A stretch of DNA of 64,000 nt from the NCBI GenBank assembly GCA_020747065.1, contig JAGMVK010000001.1:372001-436000 (forward strand). The letters are read 5' to 3'. Of the stretch, positions 45,401 to 56,613 are shown piece after piece (position 1 is the stretch's first letter; each line of letters begins with the position of its first letter). A model generated the notes under the pieces. The model did no database searches and was not told the DNA's origin. It saw only the letters and a program-made list of their open reading frames with translations. This DNA comes from Cadophora sp. MPI-SDFR-AT-0126 (Eukaryota; Ascomycota; Leotiomycetes; Helotiales; Ploettnerulaceae). The position numbers and the translations under genes were made by a program.

Positions 45401-48400
45401 CTCAAAGTACTCTGACCAAATTCACTGACATCTTCAATTTCATCATCCTCGTCCTCGTCCGGAACTCCGTAGGTTGTGTAATGATCAACGGTGAACTTCC
45501 AAATCCCGGTCTCGTTGTCGAAATCAAGAAAGTGGGTGCCATCGACTTTCGCAAGACGTTGCTTGTGCTTCTGCAAACCTCTAGCAGAGCCCCGATCCTT
45601 CTTCCGAGCCCAAGAGTGGTCCAGTGAAATGGTCGACGGCTGATTTAGGCCCTTTCCAGGAGGTGGCTTCTTAGCAGCATCTGCATAAACTGTAGCCGAT
45701 CGAATGGTAAGCACAACGATGTTACCCATGATATCATCAAGATTAATGTTGCTCAGATCAACGGGTGCGTCGAAATGAATTACACCGGTATTGTGTCGAC
45801 CAACAACGAAATTGGACACCTTTGAGCGTTGCGATGGGTTCATCTTCTCAAGTTCCTCCTTCGTAGGCTTCATCCAGTAGTCTCCAAGCACTGGCTCGTC
45901 CTCATCAGATGGAGCCCTGGGTTGCACGAGGGCAACTTCTTCCTCTCGCACAATGGCCAATTGATTGTTACTATTCGGGACTTGTGACATTTCAGGGGGG
46001 CTCGAAGCACCTGCCTGCTTGCTTCCGTTCACGCTAGCTGTCGAATCTGAGCTGGCACCATTGCTGGTGACTTGCTTCAACGGGCTGGACGAACCAGAAC
46101 CCGAGACACTACCATTGCCGTTGACATCGGCGCCGAATGATACCCGCTTCTTGAGGGCTGATGGCGGAGCAGGCGGAGGCTGTGGAGTTGGTGGTGAGAA
46201 CAGATCATGACGAAGTCCACGACTGATGGTGAGCTTCTTGACACTACCGGTGCTACCATAATGCCGAGCATTAGGACTAGCAGAGAATGCGCCTGGTGCA
46301 AGAATACTATCCTCAGTGTTGAAGCTTCGCCGAAGGCTGCTGGTAGACATGCTCTTGCTCAGGGTTCGACCAAAGCTGCTAGCACCAAGTAAGCTACCAC
46401 CAAAACCTGGGGTGCTGGAAGTGCTAGATGCGCTACCAGGTGTGTTGTAATTGCTGTAGGAAAATCCGAAACCCGGTCGCTTCTGGGGAGTAGAAAAGCG
46501 TGAAGTTGAAGCCGAGTTTAACTTGTATAACGGAAGTGCAGCGCTCTTCTTGGTCTTGACATTGCTCGATAGAGGGGTAGCAATGGGACCTGGGTTACTG
46601 ACTTGGTTGTTTGCCAAGGGGGCGAAGATGGATGAAGAGCCGCTGAAGGCTGTGTTGTCGTTGATGCTAGCGGTGAGTGACTGGCCGTTCTGTTGATTTT
46701 GTTGAGAGGGATTGAAAATTGAATTTCCACTACCAAAGAGGGAGCCTTGTGGTTGTTGCGGCTGCTGTTGAGCTTGGTTATTCATTGAGCCACCGAACAA
46801 GCTTCCAGACTGCTGCGTGTTGTTCTGATTCCCAAACAAGCTGTTGCCACTCTGCTGTTGAGTTCCAGTGCTTCCAAACAGTCCACCGGGCTTTTGCTGG
46901 TTGTTGGCTGCACCGAAAAGTCCACCTCCAGTGTTCTGTTGCTGGCCCTGATTTTGATTGTTTCCGAATCCTCCAAAGAGACTGCCACCTGTGTTGTTCT
47001 GCTGCGTGGTGTTTCCAAACAGACTGCCGCCTGTTGCAGCAGGCTTCGCTCCAAAAAGACCGCCGGAATTTTGAGTGTTCGTGGATCCGCCGAAAGGATT
47101 TGAGGCCGCGGCTTGAGTATTTCCAAATAGACCACCACCAGTGTTAGTGGCTGCGGGTGTGGAGCCAAAGAGACTGGTTGCTGGCTTAGCTGCGGTTGAA
47201 CCAAACAAGCCACCGCCTGATTGTTGGTTGTTACTTGCGCCAAAGCCACCAAATCCAGTGCTTGCAGCTGGCTGCTGTGCAGCTCCGCCAAAGCCAGTCG
47301 TAGCGGGCTGTTGAGTATTGGTATTGCCAAACAACCCACCACTTCCAAAGCCACCAGTTGTTGTGGTAGATCCGAAGCCAGTGCTTGAAGCGGCTGGTTG
47401 GGATGTTCCAAAGCTGAAGGGGGTCTTAGCAGCATTGTTGTTGCCGAAGAGACTACCGCCTGTATTTTGTGCAGCAGGCTGTGATCCGAACAACCCGCCA
47501 GTGTTCGTAGCTGCCGGCTGCGATCCAAATAGCCCACCAGTATTTGTAGCTGCGGGTTGTGATCCGAAGAGACCACCAGTTGCAGGCTTCGCGCCGAAGA
47601 GACCACCACTTGTCGCAGTACTTCCAAATCCAGTTGATGCCGGTTGACTCGTGCCAAAGCCTGTGCTAGCTGCTCCACCACCGAAAACATTGGTATTCGT
47701 GCTTGCACTGGCACCGAATCCAGTTGAAGCTGGCTGGGTTGCGCCAAAGCCTCCAAAGTTCGATGCACCGAAGGCTCCGGGCTGGTTGTTCGCATTGCCA
47801 AATCTGCGGCCTTGAGCATAGTCTGCAAGTCGCAGCTCTTCGGGAGAGAATTTCTGGTACGGCGGTTGAAAGCAGATGCTCTGGAAAGCATTCTGTTGGT
47901 TCGAGCTACTATTTGGCTCCTTCTCAATGAAAGGTTGGAATGGAACGGCCCCTGTACCCGGACATTCTCCTGCGCCCGTGGTCGTCAAAGCTGTGGATTG
48001 GGGGGCTCCAAATGCTCCTGTAGTTCCACCTCCAAATGGAGAGCTCGTGGAAGTGGAGCCGAAGGGATTGGAAGCTGGTGCGGCAGCACCAAACGCAGGC
48101 TTGTTTTGACCAAACAGTCCACCACCAGTTGTAGTATTTCCACCACCAAAAGGCGAAGATGTAGTATTTGTAGATCCGAATCCACCAAATCCCGAGGTTC
48201 CTGCTGTGGCAGTCCCGCCTGAACCAAACATCCCTCCACTAGAGGCCGTAGTGCCAAATCCTGAAGGTTTCGCTCCGAAAGCATTATTGTTGTTCGTTGA
48301 ACCGAATCCACCTGCGTTTTGCGATGTTAGCATTTCTTCTCCAGCCATCCTTACATCTGAAAAGAGACCTGAACTGTTCCCGGAAGGACGTTTGCGGGTA

Positions 48401-48870
48401 TTCATGACTGTTTTGTGAAAACTATCCTAGAATCTGCGAGCGACAGGACAAGGACGAGAAAAGTTGAAGATTTTCACAGGTAGTGCTAAACAGCGCGGCG
48501 CAAGGATCGATGCCAGAAAGCTCCAGGGCAGGAAATCGACATACCTCCAGATCCAAAGCCCCCGGTTGTTCCAGTTCCACCACTGCCAAAGAGACCGCCA
48601 GTGTTTGTAGCTCCGAAACCCGTGGTCGCAGTTGAACCAAAGCCTGTTTCGCGCGGAGAAGATTCGAGTAAGCGATGGATTCGCGCCGTTCGCCAATGTC
48701 TCGATCCAAGCCAGACACCAGCTCGCAGACATGCTAGAATAGTAAAAGATTGAGGACATACCTGAAGTGGAAGAGGTGTTGTTCGATCCAAAGCCCCCGC
48801 TGCCCCCGAAAGCGCTCTGCTGAGTGTTGTTATTCTGGCCGAAGCCGCCAAATCCCCCTCCAAACGACAT
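42452..48870 (-). CDS. NUP145: Nup98-Nup96 nucleoporin precursor
   Basis: Six exons on the minus strand: 48870-48762, 48643-48545, 48311-44653, 44532-44278, 44230-42617 and 42565-42452, giving 1949 residues. The N-terminal half has dense GLFG/FG repeats, which form the permeability barrier of the nuclear pore. They are interrupted near residues 210-240 by a GLEBS motif (AFQSICFQPPYQKFSPEELR) that binds the mRNA-export factor Gle2/Rae1. The autoproteolytic domain follows (GLNQPSTISLDHSW, then WKFTVDHYTTYGV), predicting cleavage after Tyr1014. The C-terminal product (about 935 residues) is Nup96/Nup145C, an alpha-helical scaffold of the Y-complex; it opens with an acidic stretch and ends TEDRYLKHTVELSLEYYRGV. 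Homologues are yeast Nup145 and A. nidulans SonB. The cleavage site is non-canonical (HYT rather than HFS). Confidence 0.95.
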
Positions 48871-50124
48871 CGTGCCTATGGGGGAGATATTGGAGTATCA
48901 AGTTGAGAGTAAGAGCTCGCACAAAAGAGCGCAGATTGCGAGGTTCGATAGGAGACGCGATCCGTCGTGTCGCGGTTACGAAAAAGGAGGAAGGTCGCGC
49001 TCAGTGACGACGAAGGGCCGCAAACATTAGAATTGATTAAAGAGAGACAAGTATCATCCGCTTTTGAGAGAGGAAGATGAGGTTGGCGAGAAGGGATATG
49101 GGGGGTCGTCGTCGGCGACTGGAATATTTTATGGGTAGAAAGCTGGGTTCGCATGCCGTTGCAAGGTGAAGTTCGGCTGGCCACTTGCTAGTCTGACCAA
49201 TCAGCGCGTGCAGAGAGAACGAGTGACTGATTCTACTGCTGCCTAGGCGGATTTTGAGGAACTTGGCAAAGGATGGGAGGCCATCCGATAATCCAGACCT
49301 CACAGCATCGCCACCAAATTGCTGCCTGAGGGAAACGGTTGGATCTAAAGCAATACTTGATATTTTTGGAGTCACGTAAGGCTTTCTTTGGACTATGACT
49401 CTTTGAAGTGTTTCGTAAAGATTTCGAGTGCAGCACTTTGTCGTACAGCACACTCACCTTGCATGGCTATTGGACGAGGAGGAAGGGAGGAACAGACATG
49501 AAGTCTTTTCCATATGTCCCGAGTGATCTCACCTTCACCTTTCTATGTTTGCTAGAGCTAGTCCGGCGTATCAATCATAAGTACAAGATTATGACAGGTT
49601 TAAGCAAAAAAAAAAAAACAGTCCTGCGAAGCTGTAAATTATCCTTGCAATACCCCTCGCCAAGAAAACTCATGAACAGGGAGGGCTCTTGAAGTGTGCC
49701 TCGGTGGTCAACATGATGCTCAACATGTTTTTGAAAAAATTGACCGACAAAATCTTCATTTCCTGGGATTCCGTCTCATAACATATTGGTAAACAGTTAC
49801 AAAAATGCAAGTCTCTGGTCTTGATATCAAGCAAAAGTCAACATCAAATCCCTACCTGTCTACTTACCAGACACGCTAGCACGCGTAAAAGTCGCGTACT
49901 TCCCGTCTTTGAAGCGACCAAAAATCCAACCCCATGTCCAAGACCTGATCCATCAGCTTCCTACCACACAGACAGAAATACAATACGACACCGTACAATA
50001 GCACATAAACAACAACAACACACGCTACTCTACGTTTTTCTCAATCCCATATATCTCAATACGTCAACCCTCACTCCTCTCTACAACCAGGTGCAAACTT
50101 CAACTCCCCAACAACCTACACCGC
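48871..50124. other. Divergent promoter region
   Basis: About 1.25 kb between the nucleoporin and centrin genes, presumably holding both promoters. A run of 13 A residues sits at 49606-49618. No gene was recognised; frames at 49037-49453 and 49408-49692 lack motifs. Confidence 0.55.
49606..49618. repeat. A13 homopolymer
   Basis: An uninterrupted run of 13 A residues in the divergent region between the nucleoporin and centrin genes. It could be a nucleosome-excluding promoter tract. Confidence 0.7.
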
Positions 50125-51006
50125 ATGATGGCATCAACCGCACACCCCTCCTTCCCACAAAGACCATACTCCTCGACACACGGCAAACTCCCCGAACGAA
50201 GCGCAAATGCATTTGGCGGGTCCGCGCACCCGACAGGGCGAGATTTGGCGCGTGGGGACAGAGAGAGACAGGATCGTGAGAGGGGCCAGCAGCTGCAACA
50301 GCGGGAGAGTAAAGAGCCTGAGGTGCCGCAGATATCGGACGAGCAGAGGGAGGAGATAAACGAAGCTGTATGTCTACATCACCCAGAGAGCTCATTGAAC
50401 CCCAAGATGTGACCATGATCAAATCAAAGGACAAATTTCATGCAACCACATATACATGCCCAGGATATGTTGCTAATACAAGGAAACCCACAGTTCTCCC
50501 TCTTCGACCTCGACAAAGACCACCGAATCGACTACCACGAATTCAAAGTCGCCCTCAAAGCCCTCGGCTTCGACCTCCCCAAATCCGAGATCCTCTCCCT
50601 CCTCTCCACGTACGGCGTCCCCCCTCTCACCCCCTCCAACCCCCCTCCGCAAAGCAACCGTCCGCAAAACGCCTTCGCGGCCCCCCACCAATCCGCCTCC
50701 TCCAAGCCACTCAACCCCAACGAGCCCATCCCTCCCGGGCGCCTCACTCTCACGCTCCCAAGTTTCCAAACCATAGCGTCAAAATTGATCAGCGAGCGCG
50801 ATCCACGGGATGAGATATTGAGGGCGTTCGCGCTTTTCGATGCTGATGAGAAGGGGATGATTACGCTGGATGATTTGAGGAGGGTGGCAAGGGAGTTGGG
50901 GGAGGGGCTTGAGGATGAGGAATTGGTGGCTATGATTGAGGAGTTTGATTTAGAGGGGAAGGGAGGTGTGGGGAGGGATGAGTTTGTGGGGATTTGTATG
51001 AGTTGA
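50125..51006 (+). CDS. cdc31: Centrin (Cdc31-like) with N-terminal extension and insert
   Basis: Two exons, 50125-50367 and 50494-51006, giving 251 residues against the usual 160-170. The N-terminal 70 residues are Ser/Arg/Gln-rich. The core starts at ISDEQREEINEAFSLFDLDK. EF-hand 1 is canonical (DLDKDHRIDYHE). EF-hand 2 is lost: after SEILSLLSTYGVPPL comes a Pro/Asn/Gln-rich insert of roughly 40 residues before LTLPSFQTIASKL. EF-hand 3 has DADEKGMITLDD (Asp at position 12) and EF-hand 4 DLEGKGGVGRDE. Cdc31 organises the spindle-pole-body half-bridge with Sfi1 and also acts in the TREX-2 mRNA-export complex. The intron is placed so that EINEA joins FSLFDLD, as in all centrins. The insert lies within open coding sequence, so it looks real. 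Confidence 0.85.
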
Positions 51007-51637
51007 GAGTCTTGAGCTTGGCGATGGGATGAAGAGTCCCTACTCTTATACGGTCATTTCGATTTTGGTTTCTGGTATGCTGGAGGAAGGAATGGTGGGT
51101 GATGTAGTGATGGGGTGCTTTGAGTAACTGACTATATTTGCACGTTTTTGGTAGTTTTACGAGGAGCGAGGAGTCTAGGCGCTGTGGTCAATCAGTATGG
51201 AATAAAAGATTCCTTCCTCCAACTGCTTCCACTACGTGCAATATCACGCAGAGATATCTGGGCATAATGGAGAGTCATCAGTCATCAAAATCAGGATATG
51301 CCATCGCTCGTGAATTGGTTCACTTCCACCTACTTAATCTAAACACAATGAACAAATAAGTACCGTAAAAAAATGGGGAACCCCAAGCCATCAGTCATCC
51401 ATCCATCAATGACATGACTTATCATGCCATCCTTCCGTCAGAAAAAACCGTCCCTGATCCAGCGAAGTGTATCATTTGCACGCCTGCTAGAAGAATAACA
51501 AAGTTGGTGCACGCAGTCAAGTAAGCAAATAAATACGCAAAATGCGTACCTCTTTTCTCCCTCTCGAATTCGCATGAATGAACGTATCAACTTCAGCATC
51601 TCGTCTCTCTCCCTGTCCCCTCTTCAAATACATGCAC
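51007..51637. other. Convergent 3' intergenic region
   Basis: Holds 3' UTRs of the centrin and epsin genes. No coding frame or RNA gene was recognised. Confidence 0.6.
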
Positions 51638-53450
51638 CTAGAACTGAATCAAATCACCCCCTTGCCCATTGTTCTGCTGCGGTCTCTGACCAAACGGATT
51701 TGCGTTTTGCTGCTGAGAGCCATATCCACCACCAAATCCATTGGACATACCAGCCGGACCAGTCGCGGCCGGAATTTGATGTCCTGCAGCACCATATTGT
51801 GTTTGTGGCATTCCAGTGTACTGATTTTGCAAGAAAGGGTTCGTACCGGTCTGTTGGCCAGTGAGTCTCCCAAGACCTGCGCCTGCACTGTTGACGAATG
51901 TTCCAGGCGCGGTGTGCTGAGCGGGGATTCTCATCTCGCCGGTATTACCGAATGTATCCATTCCATCACCACTTGAGAGCAAAGCATTGAGCCGGGCGTG
52001 ATGGGGATCTTGTTCCTTGGGAGGTGGCTGGAATGAAGCGATCGGGTTGTAGGAATTATTATTGAAGGTGGCAGTCTTCTGTTCTTGGAGTGTGGAGAGA
52101 GATGGCTTCGTGGGAGTTGCGGTTTGAGGGCGAGCGAAGCTAGTCGCAAAAGGATTATTAGACCCGGTCGGGGTTGGCTTCATAGCCATAGGTTGAGAAT
52201 TTGTAGCCCAAGGATTGTTCGTGCTAGCAGGAACAAGAGGTTCAGGTTGTTGTTGCTGCTGCTGCTGAAATGGACTCTGTTGAGCATATGGATTGAAGCT
52301 TGTCTGCTGTGGCTGCAATTGCTGTGGTTGTTGCTGTTGACCATAGGGGTCGAAGCCTGTCGGTTGAGCTCCAAACCCATTCGAATACCCATTCTGGTAG
52401 CCAGTTGGCTGCTGTTGTTGGTATCCAGTGTACATATTGTTCATGTAGCCAGTTTGTTGTTGCTGCATGTTCGGATCAATTGGATTTCCTGCCCAGTCAA
52501 CCTGGGTCTGTTGCTGATATCCTTGGTTGAAGCCAGTAGGTTGAGCAGTCTGGATAGGATCGTCGTCGAACAGACTCGCTGCGTTCTGCTCCTCTAGCTC
52601 TCTCCGCCGAAGTTCCTCTTCCTCCTTACTCAACTTGATCGCCTTTGCCAGGTCATCGTCCTCAGGCTCTCCATTTCGACTTTGGCGCTTCTTTCGATCC
52701 TCTTCTTCCTGATACTTGCTAGCCTCGATGGCTAACTTGTACTCGGCGTCTTCTTCATCGGCTCGCTGAGCACGTTGTGGTCGAGTGGCCCGACCTTGAG
52801 GTTGTTGGTGATCCTGCGGTCCGAATTCCTCAATACCAGTAACTCTTGACTTCCAGTTCTTCCGATCACTACGCTCAGCACGTAGTCTCTCCTCGTCCAG
52901 GATGAGTGAGGTCAACTCCTTCGCAGAAACCCGAACTGAAACCCGGTTAGCCAGATCTCGCCTATGCCTTCATGAATTGATTCCTACCATTCTGCCCAAC
53001 GTCCCGGCCGTCTTCGTCGATGTACTGGAATTCCCTCAGAGTCTTGATGATGTAGATGTTCTTATGCGCCCAGGTAACCACCAATTCAGAGCCTTCGTGA
53101 AGACAATAATCCAGAACCTTGAGAGCCTTCAATACGTGGCGCCAGTTCTTTCCCTTATCGTTCAATCGTTTGTCCAGCATATCCATTATCTCGTAGAACT
53201 CATTCGACCTATATGGCGTTTATCAGATAGTGTCCACTTGTGAGGAACATCTAGCTTACGAATTGAAGGTCATCTGGGCAATCTCACTCATCTCTGTCCC
53301 AGTAGGCCCCCACGGATCATTGCTGGTAGCTATTGAAGATCAGCTAGAATCAAAAGAAGAGATGGCCGTTTCCGTACCATTCCGGACCTTCACTTGGACG
53401 GAGGAGTAGCCCTTCGTCACATTCTTGACGCTTCTAATGACCTTCGACAT
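51638..53450 (-). CDS. ent1: Epsin (ENTH-domain endocytic adaptor)
   Basis: Four exons on the minus strand: 53450-53378, 53329-53260, 53208-52988 and 52935-51638, giving 553 residues. The N-terminal ENTH domain (about residues 1-150) begins MSKVIRSVKNVTKGYSSVQV and includes TSNDPWGPTGTEMSEIAQMT and KALKVLDYCLHEGSELVV; it binds phosphatidylinositol 4,5-bisphosphate and bends membrane. Two ubiquitin-interacting motifs follow (EYKLAIEASKYQEEE near 183, DLAKAIKLSKEEEE near 215). The Gln-rich tail holds NPF motifs (NNPFATSF, TNPFLQNQ, NANPFGQRP) for EH-domain partners and ends in a clathrin-box-like GGDLIQF. This is the full Ent1/Ent2 architecture, linking ubiquitinated cargo to clathrin coats and actin. 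Confidence 0.94.
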
Positions 53451-56400
53451 ATTTGCGACAGGACTGAGAAGCGCTTGTTGAGGATGATTGATTCAACGGC
53501 GGATGAAGTCGGATATCACAGTCGCAGTAGATGAACGGGTACCTGAAAGATGGCAGATTCGTCCAGATATGAAGTCGAAGCCCGTACAACTGTCTAGAGA
53601 GAAAGTGTCGTCGTCCTGAGTCGCTTCAAGATGGCGGGATCGTCAACGGGGAGCCCCGCACCGATTAAACAGACAAAGAAAGAGAATTAGAAGTAAAGAG
53701 TAAACAGGCGAGGTCTGGACGAGATGGCGGAGGCTGTTTCAATGGTTGAGGGAAGGCATAATCACTCGGGTTGGGCGTTTTTAATGCGAAGAGTTGGCTG
53801 TGACGACGAGCTCGAAGGCAAGAGGCGCCAGAAGTCATCAGCATGCGCAGCGCCAAGCGAGGGAAGTGGGCCCGCATTTCCATCCATCACTTCATTGATT
53901 CACCGACCGGACCGAACCACACGAACGGCATCAATTCCAGCCTCCCATTGATCGATGGAATATTTGTGTTCTCGCTTTTAGTCTATCTAATTGTTTTACT
54001 TATTCTGTTTCCGAGTCTGGTCTTCACCCTCCGGCATCTGTTCTCTTGTTTGACATGCCTTGGGCCATTTGAAAGCCAAGTGGCAAATGCTTGGCTCATA
54101 TTCCAGATTCCACACAGCCTTCTCTCCAGCCTTCTTCGTCTCGTTCCCTTCCGTCTGACCCGCACAGAGAGCCTTGTGATGTTTCCAGTCGAATACAGAC
54201 GATTGCCATATTCTCAAGTTCAGAAGTCAATTACGCTCGGGAACGATGATTGACAGATAAATCTACCTATCAATTTTAGAGCGGTCAATCACAACAATTC
54301 TTATTGAGGTTCTGATTGCGAAGTATTTCCGCCCACAGTTTTCAAAACTACACACTGCACAGCATCAATAAGTAAGCATTCCTCTAAGCTTCACTAATAA
54401 GCGAATTCCGTGATCTTTTCAATAGCGATTGCATGGCCCAAAGACTTGATTCTCGGCACTAATTCCCCAATCAGTGTTTCCTGGTCTTCAACTCAATGAC
54501 TTGTCTAGTCTTCTTGCGATACATTCAGAGCGGCTTTGCTTGTTCTGTGGGTTCAAGCAAATTTCTGTCCACTATCGACCTTGGGACATTTAGTATGGCG
54601 GTCGCTTGCCACTCAAAGTTTCCACAACTCGAACATCACGCCACCAAGACGTTTCTATCATCAGGTCTTGCCTTTGTCCATCGCCTGAGCTCTGTTGACT
54701 CACAAAAGCTTCGGTTTCGTCTTTCGTCCAAAGAATTGGGAGGCTTCGAGTAACGTGGTGTGGAATTCCTGCTCAGAGGGGGTTGCCGTTCCAATTCCGA
54801 TGAGTATCAACCGAATGTCTTTGCTACTACTCCTGCTAGTTCAATTGTAGTCTGGTTATTTCTGGTCTATCATTGGACTAGGCAACGTAACAACGTCTGC
54901 ACTCGCACAGCAATAAGCATTTAAGCAATCTTCTGTAGCGCGTGTTGTTGAGAAGGCGTAGTTCCAGATCGACGCCGAGGCTCCAAAGCTACAGTAGCGA
55001 AGGAGTTGCCCAAGCTTCCCTCTTGCGGTTCAGCGGAGTCGATCTCCTGTTTTATTTCAACCTTCAGTTGACTGGCAGCACTTTCAGACCAGATTTCATT
55101 TTCCTTCCCGTGTTCTTTCTGGTTGTCCTACTTTTAATTCAAGGTCACAGCTTTGCAACTCTACGGAATTTGGAAGCACATTGCAACTGTCATCGTGACA
55201 CTCCAGAGGCGACTTGAGGTTTATCAAAGTAGTTGCAGCAAAGCAGAGTATGTAGAGTTAATTTCTTCACGCGGCAGAGGCCCTCATTAATTTCTTTAGT
55301 GTGACAACTCCGTTTCCAGACGTCAACTTTACACAATTCGACCAAACAACACCCTCTTCCGGCAAGCGTGTCTTGGAAATCAGACGGCTATTCTAGGAAA
55401 CATGCTGCTGCAGACTCCACCTACATACATCGGAGAATTTAAAAGGCAACTTCATGTCGAGCGCCACAGATCTCAAAGAAAACAAGTGAGATGAGATGCT
55501 TGATGTTCCAGCTTTAGAAAAGAAGGTAAAGTTGCTGTGCCGCCTCTTCCTTTTCTGGAAGGGGAAACGAAGTTTAGGACCGCCACCAACCACTTTAATG
55601 GGACGGCGAGGTTACACTCAACGGGATCTATTTTCGTCGCCAACTCTGACCTTACCCGTCCACAAGGACCTCAACTCGCCTCATATGAGGCGACTGCCGA
55701 TCATGAGATGCTTCCCAGCTCCTTGCAGAATTCAGCAGGGTCTGAATAAGTGCCGTACTCTAAGTTTTCATGCCCGTTCGTATTTTGTACACTAGGCCAG
55801 GGCACAATGCAATTGAAGCTTGGGATCACAACATACATGACACAAGTCCTTGGGGATGCGATGCTATGCTAATCGGCCAGCCTCCTGCAAATCCCTGTGT
55901 TCTTTGTGTGTCTGTGCCAGCAACCCGATGAGTGGCTGGACCCAGATTTAGATATCTACCTGTCTACCTGTCGTGCCGTCTCCCATTGATTGTGAATTAC
56001 ACTCCACGGTGAGGGAGCATGAATGGCGGGAAAGCTTATTTTACTTTGTGGAGTGTCGGTTGTGATAGTGATAGCTACCTCTCCTCGCATCTTGCTCCCC
56101 TCACTCACCCCATCACAATCTTTTGCATGATGGTTGAAGTTGATAAGCGCCCAGTCGCTCTTCTACCGCATCGTCCCGACGCCTAATTGGACGCAGGCTG
56201 GGCAGTCAAAGCAAGGCTACCCACATGTCACGCAGGCAGGCCAATCAGCAAGTGTGCCAAAAATGGATATCCCCGTCTGTGCATGGGGCTAGCATCCGCT
56301 AGTATCCCTGTCATACAGAGCAGCCCAGCATTTCTTCCCTTCCCCTTCCTCCATTGCACGAACAGGGGTCCTAAGGAGGCCCGTTAAGATGGCCCGGAAC

Positions 56401-56613
56401 CCCTCCATCCATCCTTCTCGGTCTCGTTTCGTGCTCAACGACGAGCCTCAATCTTCTCTCATATTTCTCCTTGGGACCAGATGTGCTCAGGCCAGAGTCG
56501 TCGCCGCCAGACGAAGCCCAGAGCCCAGAGCTGGCTGTACGTCTAAACGACAGGACAGGAACCGTGCAGGATAGGCGAAAGGAGTTACTATTTTTGGACA
56601 CCAGATTGTTATC
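53451..56613. other. Long divergent intergenic region, no gene seen
   Basis: Over 3 kb between divergent genes. Short frames at 53724-55795 do not carry motifs or consistent ATG starts. The region contains two promoters. No tRNA, long inverted repeat or transposon coding remnant was noticed. Confidence 0.5.

Noticed and set aside
46719..47930. Long open frames antisense to or out of frame with the FG-repeat region
   Set aside because: Repetitive GLFG coding keeps several other frames open by composition; the Nup98 frame alone has the family motifs.
52085..52597. 170-codon Leu-rich plus-strand frame
   Set aside because: It is the complement of the Gln-rich epsin tail (CAG/CAA giving CTG/TTG), with no independent support.
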